From positions 41,320,249-41,384,248 of the forward strand of contig NC_064832.1 in NCBI RefSeq assembly GCF_024166365.1: DNA of 64,000 nucleotides, written 5' to 3'. Below are positions 44,585 to 56,772 of the stretch, in pieces. A model generated the notes under the pieces. The model ran no database searches and was not told the DNA's origin. It saw only the letters and a program-made list of their open reading frames with translations. How positions within the stretch are numbered: position 1 is the stretch's first letter; every line of letters begins with the position of its first letter. The position numbers and the translations under genes were made by a program. The stretch is from Elephas maximus indicus (Eukaryota > Chordata > Mammalia > Proboscidea > Elephantidae).

Positions 44585-45600
44585 TTTAGAGGATCCAAAG
44601 AAGAATTTCTTTCTAGCCTTAGTACCAAGAAGAGCACTTCTAATCAGCCACTGTGTCTTTATCAAACAGACAAAATGAACTATATAATTGTGTCTTCCTC
44701 TTTGCATTTCTGTTTTATTTCCAGCAAGTGTACAGAACTTCATCAGATGTATTTTTTTTTTTTTTTTGGTGGGGAGTCTCTTAGCTCCCCATTTATTCAG
44801 TTGCTAGACTGCTTGTTTTTGTAATTTATGAAAAATCTATTTTGGAATAAACACAGGTGGCCTAGTGGTTAATGGAATCAGGTGATATGCAAATTAAAAA
44901 GTAGTGACAAATTTTCAGATTTGGAAGTCGGGGAAGTCAATAGAAGTTTAGCATTTACAAAGGAGTCTTTCTTACAGGTTAACCAATATGTCAAAATTCA
45001 TATTTAAATAATTATGCGAAATCTTATAAACAAAATGAGAGTAATATTGGTCAGATCCTTTGATGAATGACCTACACCACTCTTCCTAAATTCAAACTAT
45101 TCATCCATAAGACGTGAATAAACCTGGATTTCCAGGTAGTGGGTTACTTATAAGACATCAAAGAATTCACTAATGCTCTGGGAAATGGTATTTAAATATC
45201 AGGGACAAACACTTATTTCACTGACAGAACGGAAGCTTATGCTATCCTTAGTCTACTACTTCAGGTTTTTTGACAATCAGGCTATGTTAGTTCAAACACA
45301 GTAAACTGCAATGTAAACAGAATGAGAACAAGGTGTTATTTAATTCAGTTTATTTGTCCAAGGAATGGAGTTGCATGTACAGCAGCATCCAAAGCTTGTC
45401 AATTTCAAAATATCATTCATGTAACGTGTGTGTGAGAAGGATAAAATAGCTACACCTGCCAGTAGTGATCCCCCTGATACTTCTCTTACTCTCCCATTTC
45501 CTTTCCTCATCATATATCATTCTTGTATATATCCTAAATAAGCAAAGCAGCAACCACAGTATTTCTATTGTTGAGTTACAGCCAGGTACCATATTAAAAA
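44585..45600. other. Unassigned sequence
   Basis: Contains a poly(T) run at about 44751-44768. No gene or named element seen, and no retroviral continuation found. Confidence 0.5.
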
Positions 45601-45626
45601 TATTTAACACCTGTATGGCATGGGTA

Positions 45627-45700
45627 CCAATCAACCAGAACAGCTGCCCAGCCAATCAGAACAGTGCCCAAACAACTGCGTGATCAATCAGAAAAGGCGC
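45627..45700 (+). promoter_or_regulatory. Three CCAAT-type repeats
   Basis: CCAATCAACCAGAACAG at 45627, CCAATCAGAACAG at 45652 and TCAATCAGAAAAGG near 45684 form a short tandem array of NF-Y-like boxes. Such arrays are common in retroviral U3 promoters. I found no TATA box or LTR ends to prove that. Confidence 0.5.
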
Positions 45701-46548
45701 CAGTCACGAGCAATGGGTAAGGCCATACCTGTGCACAGCGCCTGAATATCACCTCTAAGGATAGGGCTTTCCTTTTCTGCCCCTTCCCTCCTTCCTTTCT
45801 TTTAACAGAAAAAATAAGAAAGTTGCTAAAACCCAATTCTCCTACTTCTATATTCTGTTCCTTACTACATCATATTGTCATTGAATAGACTAATTTCTTC
45901 TGTATTTTAAACATTTTTTTTTCTGTTGTTGTTGAAAGATGTTTAAAGCAGATGCTTCCATAGGAGAAAAGCTTTCTTAGTACAATTTATTACCTTTCAA
46001 GTAAAAAGGCATTCAGAAGGAAAATTTTTCATCTTATCACACTCCTTAATTTTTTTTTTTTTTTTGTGAGGGAAATCTCCAGGGTAAGGCAGTAGTTGGT
46101 GACTTTTGAGGAAGAGGAATGGAACTACATAGTTCAGCATTTTCCTTTATCATTTAAATGGGAACAAAGCGTGTGGTGTGAATGAAAAGAATGAGTCTCA
46201 GGCAAAAATAACTCTCAAAACCTCACGATGTAGATAATTGACTTGAGGAAATTTAAATACTGAAAAGAAGAAAGATATATGAAATTATAGTGTGTGTAGT
46301 GGGTGGTGGTGGTGGAGCTGGTTAGGTGGTGGGAAGGGAGTGGAAACCAGGTAATTTGAATGAATCAGGATTTTATGGCCGGGAGGAAAGTTAGATGTCA
46401 TACATGAAGAAATGGTGATCCAGGGAGGTTACACGGCTTGCTTGGTATCATAAATCTGGTTATTTACTGAGAAAAACAGAAGCGTAGAACAAAAATCTAG
46501 CTCCTGAACCAATTCATTTTTAGATTGGGTATACCAAAAGCAAAAGAA
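45701..46548. other. Unassigned sequence
   Basis: A T run near 46051 and a GGTGGT-rich patch near 46300. No gene recognised. Confidence 0.5.
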
Positions 46549-46754
46549 AACAAAACCCCGAACCCATAGCTGTCAAGTTGATTCCAACTCATAGCAACAC
46601 TATAGGACAGAGTAGAACTGCCCCATAGGGTTTCCAAGGCTGTAAATCTTTATGTAAGCAGACTGCCACATCTTTCTCAGTGGCGCAGCTGGTGGGTTCG
46701 AACTGCCAACCTTTTGGTTAGTAGCCAAGCATTTAACCTCTGCGCCACCAGTGT
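46549..46754 (-). repeat. AfroSINE variant with TGTAAATCTTTA block
   Basis: TAGGACAGAGTAGAACTGCC body, a middle block CTGTAAATCTTTATGTAAGC, and head side CTCTGCGCCACCAGTG. Confidence 0.93.
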
Positions 46755-46914
46755 ACATGATATCAAAATAACTGGTTAATTCTAAATTTATGAAATGAAG
46801 AGGAATCAGGTACCTCTTCTGTGAGGTCCCCTGCTGCTCTTTGGTTGGCCCAGCTGCACTGCGTGTGCTGGACATTAGTGCCCATGCACAGGTGTGTAGA
46901 GCACCTCTCCCTAG

Positions 46915-47172
46915 CCATCAAGACTCACCTGTGTGACCTTGGGCAGATTATTTGAATGATCAATTACAAAATATAGTATCTACTTCATGGGGTTTCTGAG
47001 GATTAAAATATTCGAAGTGGTAACACAGTTCTTTACACATAGTGTTCAATAAATTCTAGCTACTGGTTGAATCCCTTCATTTTACAGATAAAAACGGTGA
47101 GCCTCAGAAGGAAAAGTGACTTGCCTAAGATCACACAGACAAAACCACACTGCTGGCATTTGACTTCCATTA
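46915..47172 (+). repeat. Two adjacent MIR fossils
   Basis: TGTGACCTTGGGCAGATTA with TTCAATAAATTCTAGCTAC, then ATTTTACAGATAAAAACGG with CTAAGATCACACAGAC. Confidence 0.82.
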
Positions 47173-47229
47173 AAAAAAAAGAGAGAGAGACGGATTCATT
47201 TTAAACAAATACCTTTCTCTTTCATTGAA

Positions 47230-49129
47230 ACTTGACTAGGGTCATTTATGAATGCCCACGAAGAAACATGGCAAATAATCCATTTTTGCTTTTGTTCACT
47301 TGTTCTATCATTTAGTCATCCAACTAATTCCTTCATTGAATAAATAGCTATTGAGTGGCTGTCATGGGACAAGCACTAAAGATGGACCTTGGGGATACAC
47401 AGTTACCTGGAGGAGATGGGCACGTGTGATAAGCACGATAGAGGATTAACCTAGGGAGTGTGAGGACCAAAAGGAAAGGTTCCTAACCCAGGCCTGGGGG
47501 TCAGGAAGAGTGTAAAGAACTGGAGGGGGCACAGGGCGAGGCCCAATGATGCTCTCTGATTGCATAGAACTGAGTAAGCCTGGTCTCTGCCTTTCAGTCT
47601 ACTGAGGGAATAGATACATAAACGATGGCTGAGAAAGAAATTGGGAAGTACAATGTATGTACAAAGTGCTGAGAGAGTACAGTAGAGAGAGTACCTGGAT
47701 GGTATTTCAAGGACTGATTATATGAGGTGGAGGGTGGGCTTAATGGAAGGGCAGACAAATGAGCTAAGCCTTGTAGGATGAACAAGACATCACCACTCAG
47801 AGAAGGAAGGAAAGGAAAGTTACTGGAGGAAAAGATCCAAGAAACATGTGAGCACAAGGGCTCCAATACCTGGGGCACAGGTTATCCACCAGAGGTTGGG
47901 GATGGAGTGTGGAGGGAGATGAGCCTTTCACGGGAATGTCCCAGGCCTCACCTGCTGGTGAGTACAAATGAGGGTCACATTAGCATTTAATGTCCTGATT
48001 CCCATGTTTTTCCACTGCTACCTGATCCTTTAGGACATTCCATACTCAATCATCCCTCCCAGGTATATCTGGGACCCCTCCCCCCACCCAGAGACATCTG
48101 TCTTACCTGGACTTAGGATCATATGCTCATGTTCTGCTCTGGTGTCTTCATTGAGGTTCCTTGAGCTGGTCACTACTGACAGTACCCTCCACAGAGCAGT
48201 CTCTGCCTAGTCCAGGGCACCTCAGATGGTGATGGTCACCTTGACCCTCAGGGCACCAATCACCTATCTGCTCTGTGATCTGTGATTGAGAACGGGGGAG
48301 CGGGGATGGGTCATGCTCTAGGCTCTACTCCTTTTCTCATTTGTGTGTGCATATATGTGAGAGACACAGACAGCGTGGCTGAGAGCTGTCTGTGAGGCTG
48401 TATCTCTCAAGCACAACATCCTATAGACTCTCCTGAATACTCCTCAGCTTCTATCTAAACTCTTCCCTGACTAGGGCTCAAAGTCATCCTCCAGGTCAGG
48501 TGGGAAGATGGTTCCCATCCCATTCCCTCCTCTGACTTTCTCTCTTCCACCATTACACACACTCCCCTATTAACACACTATTCTCTTTACCTTGCTTTTG
48601 TCAATTAAAAAGAAATTCTTGAAACTCCTTGCTTATAAATTTATAAAAACAGATACATGGCTAGAGGGTGTCTGTCTCATGCCCTGCATCTGATTCTCAA
48701 CTTTAGCCCAGGTTGGACACCCTTTAAGAGTAGCTTCTGAAGGTTCTTCATTGGCTGCAGAGTTCCTGGCATTTGAGAGACATTCACTACAAGCTTTTTG
48801 AATTAAATTGACTCTCGTAGGGAAAGAGGCTGCTGAAAAACAGGCTTGTTGTTGACAGGTGATTGGTATGATTAGATCTGAGTCTTAGTGGAAACTGTGG
48901 GTTGTAGGTGAAGAGAGTTGTGGCAGGGAGACCAGGTAGGAAGTTGTGGCAGCCACCTGGGTGAAGAATGATAGGGGCTTGAGCCAGGAAAGGGATAGTA
49001 AGAATGAAGTGATGGGGACAGAGCTGAAAAATATTGGGGACAACAGAACTTGGAGACAGATGAGATGTGGCAGGTGCTGGACGACAGGGAATAGAAGATT
49101 ACTTTGGGGCTTACCTTGAGAGAGCTGGG
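47230..49129. other. Mostly unassigned, with possible ancient repeat pieces
   Basis: Phrases such as TTGGGGATACACAGTTACC (47390) and GGAAGTTGTGGCAGCCACC (48940) recall old, unnamed mammalian repeats. No exon-like frame is evident. Confidence 0.35.
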
Positions 49130-49215
49130 TGGATGATGATGACATAGGCTTCAACTGTCCCATTTTACACAGAGGTGAAGGGATTTGCCTAAGGTCAGTA
49201 AACAAGTTGATAGCA
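49130..49215 (+). repeat. MIR fragment
   Basis: CCCATTTTACACAGAGGTG and TTTGCCTAAGGTCAG. Confidence 0.65.
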
Positions 49216-49669
49216 ACATTATGCATCTTCATTGTGCTAAAAACTCCAAACCAGAATAGTTTCTACTTCCTTACCCCCATGGCCTTTTCCCATTACATAA
49301 AAACTTCTACACAGAGAACATACTTGTTCTCAACTACTCAAATAATTTTCTAAAATGTCATTAAAATTAAGAAGATACTTAAAAGGACATATGAGAAGCC
49401 ACATTCAACAAGTACAGAAATAAATTAGAGATGAGAAAATATTAAAATACCTGACCTGCGTGGGTATCTGCATAACATTTAAAATGATCTCATCCATTTA
49501 GTTCTAGGGTTTGGTGTCCTAATCTGAAATATGAAAAATGTTCTTACTGAGAGGCAGGTGAACTGAAGGAGGATATCTTAATATACAGTGAAATATAAAT
49601 TAAAAAGCTCTCTAGCTATTAGTAAAAGTACTGAAATACATTAGCAGGTGCACAGGTTCAACTTTGGAT

Positions 49670-50045
49670 AAACGTTCTTTGAAATCGGATTTTTCACCAA
49701 AATTAATCTGAGAGGCGTCAAATCTGCGCTGGGTTAAAGAGGTGACAAATGGGAAGACTTCACTGACGTTCCAAATTGTGAAGGGATCAGAATTAATAAT
49801 CCTCTGTCATCTGGTAACCTGAGTACACGCGAGTGTAGGAAACTCACATCTTGGAAGAGGGTTGAAAAGAAGCCTGAAGTATTACTGTCGAAAGGAGAAG
49901 TCTGGCCATCGATTGAGTTGATCTGGTTTTATAAATACCTTTAAATCAGCCACAGATAACCATGAATAAGGGTTCCAGTGATTTCCATGTTAACGGAGTT
50001 TGGGTATGTCAATAGGCTGATGAAACCACTCGCATAGAGTGGAAT
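49670..50045. other. Repeat-free block, possible regulatory DNA
   Basis: About 375 bp with no repeat, and with motif-like AATTAATAATCC and AACCATGAATAAGGG. Function is a guess. Confidence 0.3.
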
Positions 50046-50261
50046 AACTACAGCATTTTAATCCCCATCTTGGCATTCATGTTTGCACACACTCCTCTTT
50101 TAGTCCCACTCCACAGTGGCTCTACCCAGATGTTTAACTCAGAGCTTCTTTGTTCATCAGTGACTTCAGTTACAGGCTCTTCATTCATACAAACTCACAT
50201 CATGAAATTGTGCAACCCTCCAAATATATATCTCTCTCCAAAGGGAGATTTGAATATATAT

Positions 50262-50439
50262 ATTTTTACTGTTGTTGAATCAACTCTGACTCACAGCGAC
50301 CCCATAGGGTTTCCAAGGCTGTAAATCTCTTTGGAAGCAGACTGCCACATCTTTCTCCCATGGAGCCATTTGTGGTTTTGAACCGCTGACCTTTCAGTTA
50401 GCAGTCAATTGCTTTAACCACTGCACCACCAGGGCTCCT
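50262..50439 (-). repeat. AfroSINE variant
   Basis: CCATAGGGTTTCCAAGGCTG, CTGTAAATCTCTTTGGAAGC and head CACCACCAGGGCTCC. The TAGGACAGAGTAGAAC part is deleted. Confidence 0.92.
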
Positions 50440-50440
50440 T

Positions 50441-50478
50441 ATGTGTATGCGTGTGTGTGTGTGTGTGTGTATGTGTAT
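50441..50478 (+). repeat. (GT)n microsatellite
   Basis: Imperfect TGTGTATGCGTGTGTG array beside the SINE head. Confidence 0.9.
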
Positions 50479-50651
50479 CCAAATACCTAAAATAGCATAT
50501 CTTTTTTTTTTTCCTTTAGTCAGAAAAATATCCCTTTGTTAATTCATAGGAAGTTTCCATGTTCCAAGTGATGAGTTCAGGGTTACTTATCATAGGCAAT
50601 CCCAACCAAGGACTGAGTGTAGCAGGGATACCAGGGCTTAATATGCCTAAT

Positions 50652-50797
50652 AAGGAGCCCTCAGTGGTTGAACATTTGACTGCTAACCAAAAGGTTGGCA
50701 GTTCAAATCCACCAGCTGCTCATTGAAAGTCCTAGGGAGCAGTTCTACTCTGACCTATAGGGTTGCTATGAGTCAGAATTGACGTGACAGCAAAGGT
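50652..50797 (+). repeat. AfroSINE, short form
   Basis: GGAGCCCTCAGTGGTTGAAC head and GGTTGGCAGTTCAAATCCACC B-box region. Confidence 0.92.
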
Positions 50798-50799
50798 GG

Positions 50800-50992
50800 T
50801 ACAGTGGTTTTTGTGGCATTGCGGTTAAGCTCTTGGCTGCTAACCGAAAGGTCAGCTGTTGGAACCCACCAGCCACTCCACAAAAGAAAGATGTGGTAGT
50901 CTGCTTCTGTAAAGATTTAAAGCCTTGGAAACCCTGTGGGAAAATTCTACTCTGTCCTATAGGGTCTGTATGACAGCAATGGTTTGGTGTAA
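50800..50992 (+). repeat. AfroSINE variant with CTTCTGTAAAG block
   Basis: TGGCATTGCGGTTAAGCTC head and GTCTGCTTCTGTAAAGATTT. It is head to tail with the previous copy. Confidence 0.92.
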
Positions 50993-51599
50993 TATGCCTA
51001 ATGCAGGTCACCTCTAACAGGGAATGTCTGTCCAACAGGAACTCTTTGCTTTGGACTTTCTGTTGGCCAAGACTTGGGTAGCTGGGTTGGCTGACACTTG
51101 GTTAGGACTGCAGATGGGCTATCCCTGCCCAATCCTGCTTTTTCTCCCCCTTCTCTTCACAGGCATCAGATCTGTACCATGGACTGAAGATTTGTCCCAC
51201 CTTTCCTCTCTATTTTATCTTTCACACATGCAATCTCTCAAAAAACCCCTTGCACTCCTACTCTGTTCTAGTGTCTGCTTCCCAGAGGACCAGTGCACCT
51301 GTTGGAATTCTTTCTAAACATTAATGAGGGACCATATTACCATTTTAGCAAACAACAGAGAACATGCCTACTTAAAATCCTATTGTTGCCTAAAATCTCA
51401 AACTCTTTAGAGTGCTCATTGTGGACATGAGGATTGTTTTTCAGTCGGAGACAAGTTTATTAACTGGGAAGAGTTTTAATTCAGTTATCATTTCATAAGG
51501 GATGCTGCTTATCGGGTTGGTTTATTTGGGCCACGGAACTTTTGTACACCTGTCAGGTAGGAATCCTTTGGTTAACTAATAAAAGCAAGGATGAAGGAA
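50993..51599. other. Unassigned sequence
   Basis: No element or gene recognised. A 97-codon open frame from 51024 shows no known motif. Confidence 0.5.
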
Positions 51600-51840
51600 A
51601 ACCAAACATTTATTAAGGACCTGATATGTGCCAGAACTGTTTTGAAAAACTATTGAGAATATCTCAGTTGGGAATCACAATGACTTTGAAAGGTGAGTAA
51701 CACCTTCATTTTTACATAGGAGGAAATTGAAATTTTGAGAGATTAACGACAAATGTTCTCTGGGTTATTGAAGTGCTGAAGCTAGGACTCAGACTTTGGA
51801 CTCTGATTCCAAAGCCCTTATCTTCTCAAATTGAACATAC
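51600..51840 (+). repeat. MIR fossil
   Basis: TTTATTAAGGACCTGATATGTG, ATAGGAGGAAATTGAAATTT and the CAAAGCCCTTATCT end. Confidence 0.8.
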
Positions 51841-52096
51841 TGTCTGCACAATGAAGGGCTATTTCAATTCAGGATCTTATAATGGCAGCAAATGGGCCAT
51901 TTATTTATATTTATAGTTTACTGATTGGAATTTAAGCAAACATACATAATATAGCAAAATGTGTGTAATCCATAGTATTGCTTTAGTGTTAGGCATTAAA
52001 TCCAATCCCTTTTCTCTAACTGACAAAGAACTCTTAGCCAATTGTGGCTAAAGGAATTGTAATTTTCTTGGCCCTGCTCAGATCCACATTTTCTTT

Positions 52097-52540
52097 TGTT
52101 GAGTCAAGGTTCTAGGTTGTGAAGAAAGACATGACTCACACAGGCACTGGTTGGAATAATGCTTTATTCACCTAGAGAAGAGACAGAGCAAGGTCAGCTT
52201 CGATAGTGGGCATTGGTTCCCCATGGCCAGTGGGCCTCCGTTTGCAGTTAACACAGGGAAATGGTCTGCCTATACTTTTTCTTGTGCTGCAGTAGAAGGG
52301 CCCCATTCCTTCCCCATTTGAAACTGATATAGCCAGGTGCCATATGACACAAACACATAAGCAGTACAAAGGTTTACTATGTACCCAGAATTGAGAAGAA
52401 ATTTTCCCGATAAGGAAGAAGAATCTGGGCCAGAGAGAGAGAAGCTAAGTTCCCAGTCTCCATTATTAGGGACTATTCTGGGCCCCAGGTCTCATTATAT
52501 ACTTGAGATAAGGGTTGAACAGACCACCATCCCAACACCT
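52097..52540 (-). mobile_element. Possible class I-type LTR
   Basis: On the minus strand it reads a TATA-like GTATATAATG (52502-52493), about 330 bp of sequence, AATAAAG (52168-52162) and an end in GACTCAACA at 52097. That order of TATA, polyadenylation signal and CA end fits a solo LTR. The 5' boundary and a TSD were not found. Confidence 0.4.
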
Positions 52541-54255
52541 TTGTTTTGGTTCAGTGGCAGATACTATGGATTGGCTCACTCTACACCTGCTCCAACCCCC
52601 TTCTAGAGTGTCTTCTTGGATTGAAGAGATGGAAACACTATCACATTTCCCAGGCTCCTTGCAGCTAGAGTCCTGTACATGATTAGGTCCCAGCCATTCA
52701 GACGCATACATGTGAGGCTTTCATTTAAAACTGATTTATGTGGTGAGAAAGGCGGAACTGGACATCCACATTGCTGTCAGAGATCATGGCGGAGGCTACA
52801 TGGTTCGGGAGAAAGGTGCTGTGGTAGCAGCTCCTGTGGTGCCCAGTTTTGGGCTGTGATTTTGGGGAATCATTCTTGGAAGCTCAGCCCGGAATCTGTT
52901 TTATCTGTTTCTTCAGCCCTCCAGCAACTCTCTGAATGACCTATTCGCAACATTACATCTATTTTTTCCTTAAACTTACTAGATTGTATAGTTGCAATGA
53001 AGAACTTTGATCAGTACTGTTCACAGTCCTAGGCTTGTTTTTAGGGGAGTGAGAAGTTCCTTATATAAGTAAGTGCTTATTTACAAATTGCAGAAAAACC
53101 TTTATATATTTGCCAGCAGTTGCTCAAAATCTCCATTTCAAGTACAGAGTTTCCATTAACCATGTTGCCGTAACTCTTGCTGCCTTTCTGCTCACCCTAG
53201 GACATCTCTCTCCTATAGGGTGCACACCGAAACATTCTGGTTACAGGGGTTTATTGTCAAAAAATGGCTTCTACATTCTGAATATTCCCTACCCCTTCAC
53301 CTCCCCTTCTCCCCAGTTCCCTCCCAGTCTGCTTCCTTGATTTGAGCCACAGAGCTATTGGAGAATTTGAAGGCTTTTTGGCTTTGACTCAAAGAGTAGT
53401 TCCTGGAAAGAAACCCCTCCTCCTGGGTGGAAGCTATGGGATGCTAATACTAATCCGCTCCTCCCCTTACTCCCCTCCTTTAGCCAGACGACATCACTCT
53501 GAAATGATGTCATTTCACGCTCACCGTATTTGGGCTACCAAGTGCATAGTCCTGTAAAGCATAGCGTATATTTGTTCAGAAGCATGCCGTAACACACTTG
53601 GCAAGTAACGCACCCATGAAGACTTTGTAAGCACCGAGATTTTATGCAAGTGTTGGTTATTCTTATTGGTTTAATTCCTGATAGGATCTTAGAGCTACAG
53701 AGTTATAGAATCCTGGATATCATCTAGTTCTAATGTTTATAAAGAGATCCTTGGGGTCCTAAAACTTTACAGGGTACCTCAGGAGCCTTTCTAGAGGGGC
53801 CTGAGCTTCCCCCCTCTTTTCCCTCAGAGCAGCCTGCTTCTATCTCTTGTACGTATTGAGCTTCCATGTCAGAGTTCTTATATAAAAAGGTTCTGCTGCT
53901 AAAAACACTTTGAAAATCATCAGTCCCATGCATTAATCCCCCTTATAACATCCCTCACAGCTGGTTGTCCAGTCGTGGCTTGAATATGTCCAGTGACAGG
54001 GAGCTCCTTACTTTAAGAGGTAATACTTTCTATTTTAAGACAGCTCTTTTTTTTTTTTAACCGCCCTTATTTCATAGTTTTTTATGTCAAGGGAGAAGAA
54101 ATTCTAGCTAATGCCATTGTTAGGTTATGGTTAATTAAGGCTTTCCTCTCTAAATGTTTGTATGGTGTTTTAGCGATACATGCCCTTATTTTATGCCATT
54201 TCTCAGTAGGGCAGAAGGCAGGCATATTGCCCCACCACTGTCATTTACACATCTT
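52541..54255. other. Unassigned sequence
   Basis: No gene or clear repeat found over 1.7 kb apart from a T run near 54050. Confidence 0.45.
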
Positions 54256-54732
54256 TGTCATGGATTGACTTATGTCCCTCCCCCAGCCCAGAATGTGTAT
54301 ATCGACTTGGTTAGGCCATGATTCTTGGTATTGTGTGGTTGTAATTTTATGTTCAGGGGATTAGGATAGGATTGTAATGCCACCCGTACTCAGGTCACCT
54401 CCCTGATCCAATGTAGTTTCCCTGGGATGTGGCCTGTACCACCTTTCATCTCTTAAAAGATAGAAAGAAAGGAGAGAGTTGGGGACTTCATACCACCAAG
54501 AAAGCAGTACCAAGAGCAGAGCACGTCCTCTGGACCCGAGGTCTCTGCGTGAAGAAGCTCCTAGTCTGGGGGAACACTGATGAGAAGGCTGAGAGAGAGA
54601 AAGCCTTCCCCGGAGCTGACACCTTGAATTTGGACTTTTAGCCTACTTTACTGCTAGGAAATAAATTTCTCTTTGTTAAAGCCATCCACTTGTAGTATTT
54701 AAATGTTACAGCAGCACTAGATGACTAAGACA
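54256..54732 (+). mobile_element. ERVL-type solo LTR with perfect 5-bp TSD
   Basis: TGTCATGGATTGACTTATG start and ATGACTAAGACA end. ATCTT flanks both sides (54251-54255 and 54733-54737). AATAAATTTCTC near the 3' end is the likely polyadenylation signal. Confidence 0.93.
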
Positions 54733-54849
54733 ATCTTATAATGAGATATAAAATAGTTATAAGCTAACACCAGGTGGCCATAAGTGACTTGAAACTTAAT
54801 GTGGTTCATGAGATGTGCAACTGAGATGTGGGGCAGAGAAAGAGACAAA

Positions 54850-55045
54850 TGCATATGTTGGGAATCTACTTTGTGCCAAACCCATCACACACATATATAT
54901 ATATTTTCATATTTAATTCTTACAAAAATCAGTCTTAGGTATGGTATCCTGAAGACCCAGATACATTAAGAAATTTCACAGCTAGTAAGTAGCAGAGTTG
55001 GAATTTTAACCCAAGTCTGAATTCCTTCCTCTCCTCCAGAACGGG
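54850..55045 (+). repeat. MIR fossil
   Basis: GGAATCTACTTTGTGCCAAAC and ACAGCTAGTAAGTAGCAGAG. Confidence 0.8.
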
Positions 55046-55134
55046 ACTATCAGTTGATCAACTCTGGCCCCTAACACATTATTACTATATTATAATAACA
55101 CACATATTTCTGCAGTCAACACTGTCTACTTAAA

Positions 55135-55300
55135 AATTTCCTCTCCCAGGCTCAGTTTGCTTATCTGCAAAATGGGGATAATAATCACAGCTCTCTCACA
55201 GTGTTGTTATGAGATATAAAAATTGCAATTACAAGTTACGTACTACTTAGAACAGTACCTACTTGGCTCAGAGTAGGCATGGAATGTATGTTTACTTTTC
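55135..55300 (+). repeat. MIR fossil
   Basis: CTTATCTGCAAAATGGGGATA and GTGTTGTTATGAGATATAAA. Confidence 0.85.
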
Positions 55301-55605
55301 ATTACTATTCCATAAGTAAGTCAGGAATCAAAAAGGCATCCATACATGTTTAACCTAATGGAGAACTAAAGAAAAAATGCGTACATCAAAATGCCCCAAT
55401 CTCTTCTATGCCTGGGAGCTTTGCTGATGAATTGGACCATGAATCCAGGGGTGGAGGTGAGTGAGGATGGTGGAAGGTGGCACAGGGTGGTAGAAGAGAC
55501 ACATTCTAGTTGTTTTCAGGCTAAGAAGGACCTTTGAAGGACGTACACATGCTTCAGTCTAGATGTTTGGACGTAAGTAAGAGAGGAAGAGAACCCACTC
55601 AACAG

Positions 55606-56011
55606 TGTTATGGATTGAACTGTGCCCCCCTAAAATGTGTGTGAAATTCCTAGCGCCTGTAATAGTGGATGTGATCCAGTTTGGAAATAGGATTTTTCTT
55701 TAGTTCTGTTAATGCAGTCATACTAGTGTAGGTTGGGTACTAAACCTAATCACTTCTGAGTTATACAAAGACCAGAAGAGACACAGAGACACACACACAG
55801 GAGAGGACAGATGCCATTTGAAAATCATCCGCCAGCCAAGGATCACCAAGGTAACAAAGAATGCATGGGGCTAATGATCAAGAAGGAATCAATACCACTG
55901 AGACCCTGATTTGGACTTCTAGCCTCTTAAACTGTGAGAAAATGAATTTCTTTTCATTAAGACCACTCGCTTGTGGTATTTGTGTTATAGCAGAACTAGA
56001 TAACTAGGACA
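55606..56011 (+). mobile_element. ERVL/MaLR-type solo LTR
   Basis: TGTTATGGATTGAACTGTGC start and ATAACTAGGACA end. Flanks AACAG and GACAG match 4 of 5. The middle differs from the other LTRs, so this is a sister subfamily. Confidence 0.8.
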
Positions 56012-56562
56012 GACAGGCACGCTGGTCTGCTTTCATCACGGTGGCATTGGTTTTATCCCCTCTCTATTCATGACCCTCTGATTTGGGAAATACTTGCATT
56101 CAACCAAACAGGATTAAGCCGCAAAGCCCAGCTTGGGATGTGGTTGTCAGGCAGCCATCTTCCAGCTGGTGCTAATGGGCTACGGTGAAGAATCCTCACC
56201 CCAAGCCATCCCTCCACCCAGGTGGAAGTGCGAGGCTGAGCATTGCTGAACACGTCACACTTCTCTCTAAAGTATCACAATCACGGAGGCAACTGTGCTC
56301 AATGACTTTCCACGGATCTGCTCTAAAAACTTACAGCATGTTCAATAGCCCTCAAAATTTTTTATTTGAAACCTGCGGTGAGGTAGTGTGGTAGTTGTTT
56401 GACTGAGCTGTGGTACAGTAAATACAGTTACCTTAAGGGATTTTTTCCCCCTCTTAAACTATACAGCTTGTAAGAGAGTTAGGTTCTTTTCAGCTTCACC
56501 TGCATCTCAGTTTAGCACACTGGGAGAGTAGGAACAGAGAATTCCAAAGATAATGCAGGTGC
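56012..56562. other. Unassigned sequence
   Basis: No gene or element recognised. Confidence 0.5.
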
Positions 56563-56772
56563 TAGGAGTTTCTGGGTGGTGCAAATGGTTAATGTGCTTG
56601 GCTGCTAACCAAAAGGTCGGCAGTTCAAGTCCACCTAGAGGTGCCTCAGAAGAAATGCCTGGAGATCTACTTCTGAAAAATCAGCCATGGAAAACCCTGT
56701 GGAGCACAGTTCTTCTCTGGCACACATGGGGCCACCAGGAGTCAGAATCAGCTTAACCACGACTGGTTTAGT
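56563..56772 (+). repeat. AfroSINE, long form
   Basis: GAGTTTCTGGGTGGTGCAAA head, CCTGGAGATCTACTTCTG and TGGCACACATGGGGCC. Confidence 0.93.
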
